From: an uncultured Nitrosomonadales bacterium
GTDB lineage: Bacteria > Pseudomonadota > Gammaproteobacteria > Burkholderiales > Gallionellaceae
DNA: 35,445 nt
Direction: 5' to 3'
Assembly (NCBI GenBank): GCA_903885165.1
Contig: CAISHO010000112.1
Span: 1 to 35,445, forward strand
Shown: positions 1 through 8,502 of the stretch, one piece after another
How positions within the stretch are numbered: the first letter of the stretch is position 1
Layout of the letters: the number at the start of each line of letters is the position of its first letter
Position numbers and translations under genes: made by a program
The notes under the pieces: generated by a model
Databases searched by the model: none
Told to the model about the DNA's origin: nothing
What the model saw: the letters and a program-made list of their open reading frames with translations, nothing else

Positions 1-858
1 ATGTCGACCGACAGTCACGTGGTCTCACCATTGTTCTTCGCAGGCGGCGATATCGGCTGTCTCTCGGTGCACGGCACCATCAACGATGTGGCGATGATGG
101 GCGCGGTGCCGCTCTACCTGTCTGCCGCCTTCATCCTAGAAGAAGGCTTTTTGCTCTCCGATCTCAAACGCATCGTCGAATCGATGGCAAAGGCGGCGCA
201 TGAAGCAGGCGTGCCTATCGTCACAGGGGATACCAAGGTGGTGGAGCAGGGCAAGGGCGATGGAGTTTTTATCACCACCACGGCCGTCGGTGTGGTGGCA
301 GATGGCTTGGACTTGTCCGGCGACAATGCAAAGTCTGGCGATAAGATACTGCTGTCGGGCACGATAGGTGATCACGGCATGGCGGTGATGTCGCAGCGTG
401 AAAATTTGAGCTTTGACGCGCCCATCGTCTCGGATACGGCGGCGTTACACACGCTGGTGCAAGACATGCTGGCGAGCGGTGCGACCTTGCGCGTGCTGCG
501 CGACCCGACGCGCGGCGGTCTGGCGACTACACTCAATGAGATTGCTCAGCAATCAAAGGTGGGCATGTTCCTCAACGAGGCGGCGATTCCCGTCAATTCG
601 ACGGTCGCTGCGGCCTGTGAATTTCTGGGGCTGGACCCCTTGTACGTCGCGAATGAAGGCAAGTTGATCGCGATTTGCGCACCTGGCGATGCAGATCATT
701 TGCTGGCGGTGATGCGTTCTCACCCTTTGGCCGCTCAGGCTGCCATTATCGGCGAGGTCATCGAAGATGCGCACGGCTTCGTGCAAATGACCACCCGGTT
801 AGGCGGTCGCCGCATGGTGGACTGGCTGGCGGGTGAACAATTGCCGAGAATTTGCTAG
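1..858 (+). CDS. hypE: HypE, hydrogenase expression/formation protein (5' truncated by window edge)
   Basis: HypE works with HypF to make the thiocarboxamide-derived cyanide ligand of the NiFe-hydrogenase active site, by ATP-dependent dehydration of a carbamoylated C-terminal cysteine. The frame ends in the diagnostic PRIC tail, so that cysteine is the last residue. The AIR-synthase-like fold is visible through the opening STDS and PLFF stretch, a GTxNDVAMMGA motif near residue 25, VTGDTKVV near 75, GDHGMAV near 119, RDPTRGGLA near 166 and ANEGKL near 217. The protein is 285 residues here against about 335-350 for the family. The ATG at base 1 aligns inside the family's conserved FSTDS stretch, so it is not the real start; roughly 55 N-terminal residues lie outside the window. 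Presumably the last gene of a hyp operon to the left. It converges on the next gene with only 12 bp between them. Confidence 0.95.
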   Translation: MSTDSHVVSPLFFAGGDIGCLSVHGTINDVAMMGAVPLYLSAAFILEEGFLLSDLKRIVESMAKAAHEAGVPIVTGDTKVVEQGKGDGVFITTTAVGVVADGLDLSGDNAKSGDKILLSGTIGDHGMAVMSQRENLSFDAPIVSDTAALHTLVQDMLASGATLRVLRDPTRGGLATTLNEIAQQSKVGMFLNEAAIPVNSTVAAACEFLGLDPLYVANEGKLIAICAPGDADHLLAVMRSHPLAAQAAIIGEVIEDAHGFVQMTTRLGGRRMVDWLAGEQLPRIC

Positions 859-870
859 GAATTTAGTTCT

Positions 871-1821
871 TTATCTTCTCTTGATCATAGGTTCGAATCC
901 CAGTCTGCTTTTCAGAATTTCTGCGCTGTGCTGTGCCTCAGCCAGTGTTGCGTAGGGACCGACTTGAATCTGTGTCCACTCATCCTGTGAGTACAAATCG
1001 ACCGGATGCCCCATCGCGCCCAGTTTCCCGCTCAGCAACTCTTTGAACTTTTCAGCCTGATTCTGTGATTTGAACGCGCCTAACTGTAAATAAATTTTAT
1101 TGTTTTCGGGTGTGCTACCGGCCGTATGCGAACGGGCGCCGACAGTAATGACGGGTTGATTGGCGCTGGCAAGCTGTTCGGGAGACATCTGGCGAGTCAA
1201 ATCCCTCAGCAGTGCGGGCGCAGTTTCGTGTCCTTGGACTGCGGCCAGTTTTGCATAGCGATAGGCAGTTACTAAATTTTGCGTCACACCCTGACCATTG
1301 GCGTACATCACCCCCAGATTAAATTGTGCCTGCGCTTCGCCCTGATCTGCTGCCAGAGCAAACCATCTGATGGCAGCCATCTGGTCCTGAACGATACCTT
1401 GTCCTTCGGCATAGGCCACGCCCAGATTCAGCTGTGCGATCGAGAGCCCCTGATCGGCAGCCCTGCGATACCAGCGTGCCGCCTCAGTGTGATCCAGTCC
1501 CACGCCATGCCCTGTGTCATACATCATGCCGAGGTTGTACTGCGCCTGCGGATTGCCTTTTTGTGCCGCAAGCCTAAACCACTTGGCCGCCTCATCGTAA
1601 TCCATGGCGACATCCTGTCCCTTGAAATAAAAGCCGCCCATACTCAATTGGGCATCAGCGTCCCCGCGTTCAGCCTGACGATGCAACTCAAGTAAGGATT
1701 TATTCGATTTTCCGGTATCCGATAAATCGGCTTCAAAATCAGCATGGGATGGAGTACATGCAATCAGCATGATCAGAAAAAAATAGCGCGTAGTGATGTG
1801 CATAAGATCGAGCCGGTGCAT
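871..1821 (-). CDS. Sel1-repeat protein with C-terminal SPOR domain, probably exported
   Basis: Residues 12-21 form a hydrophobic signal segment. It is followed by LIAC, which fits a lipobox, and by SHA, which could instead be a signal peptidase I site. Four Sel1-like repeats of about 36 residues follow (about 50-193), each with the AQxxLGxxYxxGxGV pattern. A low-complexity linker leads to a SPOR domain (about 240-316; starts YLQLGAFKSQ, contains IQVGPYAT). SPOR domains bind denuded peptidoglycan at septa, so a periplasmic, cell-wall or division-linked role is likely; the exact function is unknown. An alternative start is the ATG at 1803 (MHITTRYF), which gives a shorter signal peptide; neither start has a clear ribosome binding site. 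The gene is divergent from the Lon-like gene, with a roughly 90 bp shared upstream region. Confidence 0.85.
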   Translation of the reverse strand: MHRLDLMHITTRYFFLIMLIACTPSHADFEADLSDTGKSNKSLLELHRQAERGDADAQLSMGGFYFKGQDVAMDYDEAAKWFRLAAQKGNPQAQYNLGMMYDTGHGVGLDHTEAARWYRRAADQGLSIAQLNLGVAYAEGQGIVQDQMAAIRWFALAADQGEAQAQFNLGVMYANGQGVTQNLVTAYRYAKLAAVQGHETAPALLRDLTRQMSPEQLASANQPVITVGARSHTAGSTPENNKIYLQLGAFKSQNQAEKFKELLSGKLGAMGHPVDLYSQDEWTQIQVGPYATLAEAQHSAEILKSRLGFEPMIKRR

Positions 1822-1911
1822 GGAAGGGACAAGCTGAGTGTATCAAGCATTCTGCAATCCATCACCCTGTAATTCGTTACAATCGGGGCATTGATTACGA
1901 GCGTTCTGAAA

Positions 1912-4331
1912 ATGTCGATTATCCCTTTGTCCGCTTCCGAGCTTCGCCTGTCTATTGAACCTGAATCACTCTGTTTTTCAGATACCAGCGAATTGCTCTC
2001 CCATCCCTTGCCCTGGATAGGGCAGGAACGTGCGCAAGTCGCGGCACGTTTCGGTTTATCCATGGATCAGGCGGATTACAACTTGTTTGTGCTGGGCGAG
2101 GTGGGCAGCGGTCGCTCGTCTTTGCTTAAACAGGCAATGACAGATGCCGCCGTAAACAAACCCGTTCCTCCTGACTTGTGCTATTTGCACAATTTCGAAG
2201 CGCCTGAGCGGCCTCGCGCGCTGCGCCTGCCCGCCGGTGAAGGTCGTTTACTGCGCCAGTCTATGACTCAGATAATCAAGACCCTGCAGACTGAGATACC
2301 GGTTCGTCTGAACGGTCAGGAGTTCAAGACTGAAAGCGAGCGCATCGAAAAGAAATACAAGTCGGAAGAAGCCGAAGCTTACGCCGGTCTGATGCCTTTG
2401 CCGAAGCGCGCCACTTCGCCCTGCATCGCGAATCCGGGCATCTGGTGTTTACCTTATTGGATGCAAAGAATCACGCCTTTACCGAACATGAAATGCTCGC
2501 ATTGCCCAAGAAACGGCGGCTTGAAATTGAACAGGCAGAGCAGGAGTTGCGCGTCGAGATCAGCCGTTTTCTGGAAAAGACCCGTCCTATGGAGCGAACC
2601 ATGAATGAGTCGCTCTCGGCATTGCGGCGTCAAGTGATCAGACCCTTGCTGGATCATGAGTTTCAGCAAATCCGCAGCGCGCTGAAGAAACAGATCAAGG
2701 ACACAATTAAGCTGAGCGTCTATCTTGAAAAAGTGGCGCTGGATGTACTCGACAATCTGGCGTTGTTTGAGACCTTGGATGAGGAAGACGAAGTGCGGCA
2801 GGAGGCTTTGGGGCTAATTTTGTCCCGCTACCGAGTCAATCTGGTCGTGGACAACGAGCACTTGCAGGGTGCGCCGGTGATTATTGAAGATAACCCGCTG
2901 TTTCGTTCGCTGTTCGGTAGCATCGAGTATCAGTCCGAGAACGAAGTGCTTGTCACCGATTTTTCGCGGATACGCGCAGGCTCGCTGTATAAGGCGCATG
3001 GCGGCTTCCTGTTACTGCATCTGCGCGATTTGCTGGTGGATGAGTTGGTATGGGAAAAGCTCAGACGCTTTTTGCGCAGCGGAATGCTGCAAATTGAAGA
3101 GCCGGGCACGACTTTTTCTGCCATTGCCGCCGTGTCTCTTGAACCTGAAGCCGTGGCGGTCGAAGTCAAGATTATCCTGATCGGTTCGCGGGATCAGTAT
3201 TACCAGTTACAGGAAGAGGATCCTGAATTCGCACGGCATTTCCGCACCAAGGTGGATTTTGCCGAAAGTTTTGTTGCAGGTGTTGACACGAGACACGCTT
3301 TTGCCATTTTTGTCTCTCACACCTGTCACAATTTGGGGTTGCCACATTTTTCCGCCGCTGCGGTGGCCTGTCTGCTGGAAGATGCGCATCGTGAAGTGGA
3401 CGATCAGTCACGTCAGAGCGCCATTTTCGCGCGTGCCGAGGCATTGATTCTGGAAAGCGCGGCACTGTGCCATGTGCGCTCAGGCCGACGGGTGGAAGCT
3501 ATCGATGTTGACGCCGCACGATTGGCGCGTATCCAGCGGCACGACTATCCGGATCAGCGTTTGCAGGAGTCGATACAGGAGGGCGATCTGCTCATCAGTG
3601 TTCATGGAGAACAGGTAGGACAACTCAATGCGCTGACCGTGATCGATCTGGGCGATCATCGTTTCGGTTTTCCGGTCAGACTCTCGGCGCGCACCTTTGC
3701 CGGTAGCGACGGTCTGCTCAACATCGAACGAGAAGTGGAAATGTCAGGCCCCATTCATGATAAGGGTGTGTTGATTCTGCAAAACTATCTGGCCGCCTTG
3801 TTTTCACATCTTGCACCCTTGGCGCTCAATGCCTCCATCGTGTTTGAACAGGAATACAACGGTGTGGAAGGTGATTCTGCCTCCTGCGCTGAGCTGTATG
3901 TGTTGCTCTCGTCTTTATCGGGTATCCCGCTCAAGCAGGGGATCGCGGTAACGGGGGCGGTCAACCAGCACGGTGAAGTATTGCCAGTGGGCGGCATCAA
4001 CGAAAAAATCGAAGGCTATTTCCGCGTCTGCGAGACAATGGGACTCGACGGCAGTCAGGGAGTGGTGATTCCGTCGCGGAACCGCCGTCATTTGATGCTC
4101 GACCATCGTGTCATTGAGGCTGTCAGTCAGGGATTATTTAAAATCTATACCGTCGAACATGTCAGCTTCGGGATGGCGTTGCTCAGCGGTATGCCCGCCG
4201 GTGTCGCCGATGAGAGCGGCGAATATCCGCCAGGCACATTATTGGGTCGAGCTCAGAAGACCTTGCAATCCGATCGCCGTGCCTGCCACGCTTCAGAGAG
4301 TCCTAAGCACGGTCGAAAAAACACAAGATAA
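1912..4331 (+). pseudogene. Lon-family AAA+ protease (LonB/YcbZ type) interrupted by a -1 frameshift
   Basis: This is an ATP-dependent protease of the Lon S16 family related to E. coli YcbZ. The N-terminal part (frame of 1912) has a P-loop GEVGSGRSS near residue 61; the rest is read one frame over to 4331. At 2391 the text reads CTG-ATG. Restoring one G (CTG-GAT) joins the frames as LDAFAEARHFALHRE, a continuous family-like stretch, and gives about 806 residues, the normal length. The GGFLLLHLRDLL segment, the S16 domain with GDSAS (Ser about 656) and INEKIEG (Lys about 699) follow; the 43-residue Ser-Lys spacing equals that of E. coli Lon (679/722). The downstream part is otherwise intact, so the break is very recent or a sequencing or assembly error. 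The start at 1912 was preferred to the TTG at 1891 because MSIIPLSASELRL looks like the family N-terminus. Confidence 0.85.
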
Positions 4332-4348
4332 CGATGCAAGCTATTGTT

Positions 4349-4939
4349 TTATTTTATTTCTTTAGCAAGATCCGCGCGGAATTTTTCGATTTTATGATGC
4401 AGTTGTTCGGCCTCGCCATAGTCTAAAAATTGGCTATAGCGTGAATGTGAACTGAGCACTTTCCGCGCGTGTTTGATCGGGCAAAAATATTGCTCGGTGC
4501 GGGCGGTGATCTCGCGAGCGTAGTTGAGCATACCCACGCCATACGAACAGTACATGCAGTGCACCTTTTCAAAGGCATTCAGATAGGCCAGATGCTGGTG
4601 ATCCATCACGATATAGTCTGAACGCTTGACCTGTGCGATCCGGTAAATGGGGAAACAAGTCATCTGATAGAGGGTTACAGCTAGATCAAGTATCGTCATC
4701 GGCACGATCATGCCGTAGATAATAGGCATCGTCAGAAAATTCTGCGGACGCACGGTGAGAAACCAGCGAAAGACGCCCATTTTAAGCCTGCGGTGTGCCG
4801 CGCCTATCGCTTCCTCAAACACTACGCGCCTATCCTTGATCTCATAACGCAAACGACATTCCTGTCCCTCGATGGCGGTTTGCAGTTCCTCTTCCAGATG
4901 GCTGATCTGTTCGAGAAGTTGGTGGATTTTTTCATTCAT
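4349..4939 (-). CDS. Hypothetical membrane protein with N-terminal coiled coil
   Basis: I do not recognise a named family. The 196-residue product starts with a charged helix likely to form a coiled coil (about 3-45; EKIHQLLEQISHLEEELQ). A hydrophobic stretch follows (about residues 64-95; contains IIYGMIVPMTILDLAV), giving one or two membrane passes. The C-terminal half is rich in Cys, Tyr and His (CMYCSYGV, then FCPIKHA). The three cysteines could bind metal or haem, but nothing proves it. The start at 4939 is chosen because GAGGTG lies about 9 nt upstream; the open frame continues to 5137 but that Cys-rich extension has no start signal and looks non-coding. The gene converges on the Lon-like gene and is divergent from ubiG. 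Confidence 0.7.
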   Translation of the reverse strand: MNEKIHQLLEQISHLEEELQTAIEGQECRLRYEIKDRRVVFEEAIGAAHRRLKMGVFRWFLTVRPQNFLTMPIIYGMIVPMTILDLAVTLYQMTCFPIYRIAQVKRSDYIVMDHQHLAYLNAFEKVHCMYCSYGVGMLNYAREITARTEQYFCPIKHARKVLSSHSRYSQFLDYGEAEQLHHKIEKFRADLAKEIK

Positions 4940-5156
4940 AACAAGCACCTCATGCAGGGCTGTGGGCACAATTTCGCTCGGGATACGGCAGCATATGTGC
5001 ATTTGTGCCGTTCGGTAGCCAGAACTATACCGGTTATGACCATTAGCTGGATTATTTTGCCCTTGATGAAAGCAGCAGTTCAAGCATTGACTCGGACAAC
5101 AGTTTTTTGAATTAGAGGTATTTTCCCGTAAACACACGGTTTAACTAAAGGTTTAT

Positions 5157-5185
5157 TTGGCGCTGGCGGCAAGTTTTGCTACAGT
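5157..5185 (+). promoter_or_regulatory. Probable sigma-70 promoter of ubiG
   Basis: TTGGCG (5157-5162) and TACAGT (5180-5185) are separated by 17 nt, 31 bp before the ubiG ATG. Spacing and hexamers fit sigma-70; not experimentally tested. Confidence 0.5.
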
Positions 5186-5215
5186 CGCATCCTAACCATA
5201 AAACACACGAATACC

Positions 5216-5911
5216 ATGAGCAACGCTGATCCCGTCGAAATCGAAAAATTCTCCCAAATGGCCCACAAATGGTGGGACCCGCAAAGCGAATTCAAGCCGC
5301 TGCACGAAATCAATCCCTTGCGCCTGAATTACATCAATCAGCATGCAGCCATAGCAGGCAAACGTGTGTTGGATGTCGGCTGCGGCGGCGGCATCCTGTC
5401 TGAGAGCATGGCAGCCTTGAACGCAAATGTAACGGGCATCGACCTATCCGACAAAGCCTTGCAAGTGGCTAAGTTGCATCTATTGGAGAGTGGTCGTCAG
5501 GTCAACTACCGAAAGATACCCGTTGAGAGCTTGGCCGAGGAACAGCTGGAACAATACGATGTGGTGACTTGTATGGAAATGCTCGAACACGTGCCCGATC
5601 CTGACAGCGTGATCGCGGCCTGTGCAAAACTGGTCAAACCGGGCGGCTGGATATTTTTCTCCACCCTCAACCGCAATCCAAAATCTTATCTGTTCGCGGT
5701 GATCGGTGCGGAATATGTGTTGAATATGCTGCCGCGCGGCACGCACGACTTCGCCAAATTCATCAAGCCATCCGAGTTGGCGCAATCCTGCCGTAACGCC
5801 GGACTGAATATCACCAATCTGATCGGCATGAGTTACAACCCGCTGTCCAAGATTTACTCATTAGGGAACGACACCAGCGTGAACTACATGGTGGCCTGCC
5901 GTCGTGAATAA
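5216..5911 (+). CDS. ubiG: UbiG, bifunctional ubiquinone O-methyltransferase
   Basis: UbiG carries out both O-methylations of ubiquinone synthesis, using S-adenosylmethionine, at the cytoplasmic membrane. The 231-residue product has the family N-terminus ([13 protein letters not shown], then [12 protein letters not shown]), SAM-binding motif [10 protein letters not shown] at about 51-59, and [10 protein letters not shown] near 119. The C-terminal [18 protein letters not shown] block is typical of UbiG and separates it from generic methyltransferases. Length matches the family. The start follows a good sigma-70 promoter. The downstream gene gph begins 8 nt inside the end of this gene in another frame; ubiG-gph is a common betaproteobacterial pair. 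Confidence 0.96.
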   Translation: MSNADPVEIEKFSQMAHKWWDPQSEFKPLHEINPLRLNYINQHAAIAGKRVLDVGCGGGILSESMAALNANVTGIDLSDKALQVAKLHLLESGRQVNYRKIPVESLAEEQLEQYDVVTCMEMLEHVPDPDSVIAACAKLVKPGGWIFFSTLNRNPKSYLFAVIGAEYVLNMLPRGTHDFAKFIKPSELAQSCRNAGLNITNLIGMSYNPLSKIYSLGNDTSVNYMVACRRE

Positions 5912-6629
5912 AACCCTCTCCCCCAACCCCTCCCCCGTACACGGGGGAGGGAGGCGCGCCAGCACGGGAGGAGGTAGCGTCAAAGCAGTGTTGTTTGATC
6001 TGGACGGCACTTTTGCCGATACTGCACCCGATCTTGCCGCCGCGTTAAACCATACGCGTTCCACCCGTCAATTGCCGCCGTTACCTTTTGAGGTGTTAAG
6101 ACCACAGGCTTCGCACGGATCGCCCGGTTTGCTAAAAACCGGTTTCGGCATCGAGCCTGGCGCACCTGATTACAACGCCTTGCGCGATATATTCCTCGAG
6201 CACTACGCAAGCAATATTTGCAGGAATACAATTTTATTCAATGGAATAATGGAGTTGGTTGATTGTCTTGAAGGCAATAATATTCCTTGGGGTATTGTGA
6301 CCAATAAGCCCCATGTTTATACCGTACCTTTGATGCAGGCGTTAGGATATGCGGATCGCGCGGCTTGTATGATCAGCGGAGATACTTGCGCCAACGCTAA
6401 ACCGCATCCTGAACCGATGTTGAAAGCCTGCGAGATCATCGGTGTTGCGCCTGAATATTGCCTTTATCTGGGCGACGATCTGCGCGATATGCAGGCGGCC
6501 AATGCCGTTGCCATGCGCGGTGTCATCGCCAATTACGGCTACATCGCGGCGGATGCGCAAACGAATAATTGGGGCGCGCACGCACTGATTAATCATCCGA
6601 TGGAACTTCTCGACCTGATTCCACTCTGA
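5904..6629 (+). CDS. gph: Phosphoglycolate phosphatase (HAD superfamily) with repeat-derived N-terminal extension
   Basis: Gph hydrolyses 2-phosphoglycolate to glycolate, for example after DNA repair. All four HAD motifs are present: [10 protein letters not shown] (nucleophile Asp), [14 protein letters not shown] and YLGDDLRDM. The body from [11 protein letters not shown] to the end is about 217 residues, normal for the family. The frame, however, opens at a GTG (5904) overlapping the ubiG stop and runs through a GC-rich palindrome, adding about 25 residues of [11 protein letters not shown] type. An internal GGGAGGAGG (5966-5974) just before GTC-AAA-GCA (5979) looks like the ancestral ribosome binding site with a start codon now mutated to GTC; GTG at 5988 is another possible start. 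So the true N-terminus is uncertain. Bases about 6190-6330 are visibly richer in AT than the flanks. Confidence 0.9.
   Translation: MNKTLSPNPSPVHGGGRRASTGGGSVKAVLFDLDGTFADTAPDLAAALNHTRSTRQLPPLPFEVLRPQASHGSPGLLKTGFGIEPGAPDYNALRDIFLEHYASNICRNTILFNGIMELVDCLEGNNIPWGIVTNKPHVYTVPLMQALGYADRAACMISGDTCANAKPHPEPMLKACEIIGVAPEYCLYLGDDLRDMQAANAVAMRGVIANYGYIAADAQTNNWGAHALINHPMELLDLIPL
5914..5953. repeat. CTCTCCCC-type interspersed palindrome (copy B1)
   Basis: A perfect 10-bp stem, CCTCCCCCGT / ACGGGGGAGG (5929-5950), with a 2-nt loop is preceded by CCCTCTCCCCCAA. It resembles the widespread proteobacterial interspersed element whose translation reads LSPNPSP. A diverged copy lies at 28279-28316. It sits between the ubiG stop and the gph body. 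Confidence 0.8.
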
Positions 6630-6635
6630 ATCTGC

Positions 6636-6641
6636 TACAAT
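6636..6641 (+). promoter_or_regulatory. Candidate -10 box for ssrA
   Basis: TACAAT lies 28 nt before the mature tmRNA 5' end. No convincing -35 is visible; it would fall in the 3' end of gph. Confidence 0.3.
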
Positions 6642-6668
6642 CAACACCGTTTTGTAGCATGACCATCC

Positions 6669-7037
6669 GGGGGCGACATGGCTTCGACGTGGGTTGCAAA
6701 GCAGAGTAGGGCATACCGAGGACCCGCAACCTCGTAAATCAGCTGGAAAAAACTAGTCGCAAACGACGAAAACTACGCTTTAGCTGCGTAAGGCAGCTAG
6801 ACCTCACACCATGCTGTCTGTGGAGTGGCTCGAAATCGCAAGATGGAGATGAGTGAGGTACTAACACAGAATCGTGTCGTGCAGGGTTACTTTGTACGAA
6901 GCTAAAACTAAGGTAACTAGTCCCGTACCAGCCCGCCGACTGGCGTGTCCGGGATTAAATCAAACAGTCAGGCTAAGTATGTAGAACTGCCTGTAGAGTG
7001 CTTGCGGACGGGGGTTCAATTCCCCCCGCCTCCACCA
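6669..7037 (+). ncRNA. ssrA: tmRNA (transfer-messenger RNA)
   Basis: tmRNA with SmpB rescues stalled ribosomes and tags the nascent chain for proteolysis. The 5' end GGGGGCGACATGGCTTCGACG and the 3' end, GGGTTCAATTCCCCCCGCC followed by TCCACCA, are diagnostic. The acceptor stem pairs GGGGGCG (6669-6675) with CGCCTCC before ACCA; the CCA is encoded (ends 7037). The T-arm sequence GGGGGTTCAATTCCCCC is present. The tag frame runs 6759-6791: resume codon GCA, then peptide ANDENYALAA and TAA, identical to the E. coli tag, so ClpXP-type recognition is expected. Length of 369 nt is normal for a one-piece tmRNA. Confidence 0.98.
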
Positions 7038-7079
7038 ATAAACAAAAACGACATCCTTGTGATGTCGTTTTTGTTTATT
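7037..7079. terminator. Terminator of ssrA, possibly bidirectional
   Basis: A perfect 19-bp inverted repeat (7037-7055 and 7061-7079) encloses the 5-nt loop CTTGT. Its lower stem is A-rich on the left and T-rich on the right, so it can act as an intrinsic terminator on both strands. It begins at the last base of the tmRNA. Confidence 0.85.
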
Positions 7080-7140
7080 GTGTAGAAACACTACGGTGAA
7101 AAAAAACTGCACCGATAAAATTAAATCGATACCATTAGTA

Positions 7141-7170
7141 TTGCCTGTATTGTTTTACGCGAGATAATTT
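7141..7170 (+). promoter_or_regulatory. Candidate promoter of the UDP-glucose dehydrogenase gene
   Basis: TTGCCT (7141-7146), 18 nt, then TAATTT (7165-7170), in an AT-rich region after the ssrA terminator. It gives a leader of about 40 nt to the ATG at 7217. Confidence 0.4.
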
Positions 7171-7216
7171 TATCCTCCGTTTAAAACGTTAATAATATTT
7201 ATTGCCACTAACCCTT

Positions 7217-8383
7217 ATGAAAATTGCTATTGCCGGTACCGGTTACGTAGGACTCTCCAACGCCATTTTGCTGTCACAGCACAATGAAGTGGTTGCTATC
7301 GACATCGTTCCTGAAAAGGTCGAAATGTTGAACCGCAAGCAATCGCCCATAGAAGACATCGAGATTGAGTCGTATCTGCAACACAAAACGCTGAACTTCA
7401 AGGCGACGCTCGACAAGATTGAGGCATACACCGGAGCGGATTACGTCATCATCGCAACGCCCACCGATTACGATCCCGAGACTAATTATTTCAATACGCG
7501 CTCAATCGAATCAGTGATACAGGATGTGATGCGCATCAATCCAGATGCGGTGATGATCATCAAGTCCACGGTTCCGGTCGGTTACACAGTCAAGGCGCGC
7601 GCCAAATTCAATTGCAACAACCTGATCTTTTCGCCCGAATTTTTAAGAGAAGGGCGTGCGCTTTACGACAATCTGCATCCTTCGCGTATCGTGGTGGGCG
7701 AGCGCTCGACGCGCGCCGAGGTGTTTGCAAATTTGCTTAAGCAGGGCGCGGTCAAGCAGAATATCGATACATTATTCACGGACTCGACCGAAGCTGAGGC
7801 TGTGAAACTGTTTGCCAATACTTACTTAGCGATGCGCGTGGCGTATTTCAATGAACTGGACACCTATGCGGCCACGCATGGACTGGATACCAAACAGATC
7901 ATACAGGGCGTCAGTCTCGATCCGCGTATCGGCGATCACTACAACAACCCTTCGTTCGGCTACGGCGGCTATTGTTTGCCCAAAGACACCAAGCAGTTGC
8001 TGGCCAACTATCAGGATGTGCCGCAGAATCTGGTCAATGCGATAGTCGCCTCCAACACCACGCGCAAGGATTTTATCGCCGAGAGCATACTTAAACTCAA
8101 TCCCAAAGTCGTCGGTGTACACCGGTTGATCATGAAAAGCGGTTCGGACAACTTCAGGTCGTCCAGCATTCAGGGGATCATGAAACGCATCAAGGCGCGT
8201 GGCGTCGAAGTGATCGTCTATGAACCTGCGCTAAAGGAAGATGATTTTTATCACTCCAGAGTGGTCAGAGATCTGGCCGCGTTTAAACAAAAAGCTGACG
8301 TGATCGTCGCCAACCGTATGAGTCCGGAGTTGATCGATGTAGAAGCTAAGGTTTATACACGCGATCTATTCGGTAACGATTAG
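7217..8383 (+). CDS. ugd: UDP-glucose 6-dehydrogenase
   Basis: It oxidises UDP-glucose to UDP-glucuronate with two NAD+ in the cytoplasm, supplying precursor for exopolysaccharide or LPS sugars. The N-terminal Rossmann motif GTGYVG (residues 7-12) follows MKIAIA. The hinge and active-site segments [23 protein letters not shown] are seen, and the catalytic cysteine lies in [12 protein letters not shown] (Cys about 253). The length of 388 residues matches the short Ugd type (Klebsiella, E. coli). The ATG at 7217 is used because the upstream TTG (7202) would add five unlikely residues; no strong ribosome binding site is visible. It stands alone between ssrA and gyrA. Related GDP-mannose dehydrogenases share the fold, but the overall sequence fits Ugd better. 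Confidence 0.92.
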   Translation: MKIAIAGTGYVGLSNAILLSQHNEVVAIDIVPEKVEMLNRKQSPIEDIEIESYLQHKTLNFKATLDKIEAYTGADYVIIATPTDYDPETNYFNTRSIESVIQDVMRINPDAVMIIKSTVPVGYTVKARAKFNCNNLIFSPEFLREGRALYDNLHPSRIVVGERSTRAEVFANLLKQGAVKQNIDTLFTDSTEAEAVKLFANTYLAMRVAYFNELDTYAATHGLDTKQIIQGVSLDPRIGDHYNNPSFGYGGYCLPKDTKQLLANYQDVPQNLVNAIVASNTTRKDFIAESILKLNPKVVGVHRLIMKSGSDNFRSSSIQGIMKRIKARGVEVIVYEPALKEDDFYHSRVVRDLAAFKQKADVIVANRMSPELIDVEAKVYTRDLFGND

Positions 8384-8502
8384 TCATTTGGGTCTTTTCA
8401 CCAGCGCGGGCCGGTGCCAGCTTGGCTAATATGGCTGGTTCGGGATGGACTGTCTGTGGTAAACTCATGCGCTGTTTTTTGAGCTAACTACAATAAATAT
8501 CC

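Noticed and set aside
1279-1695. Plus-strand ORF opposite the Sel1/SPOR gene
   Set aside because: It is a shadow of the Sel1 repeats; the minus-strand product has clear domains.
4940-5137. N-terminal Cys-rich extension of the minus-strand hypothetical gene
   Set aside because: No start signal, low complexity, and a better ribosome binding site exists at 4939.
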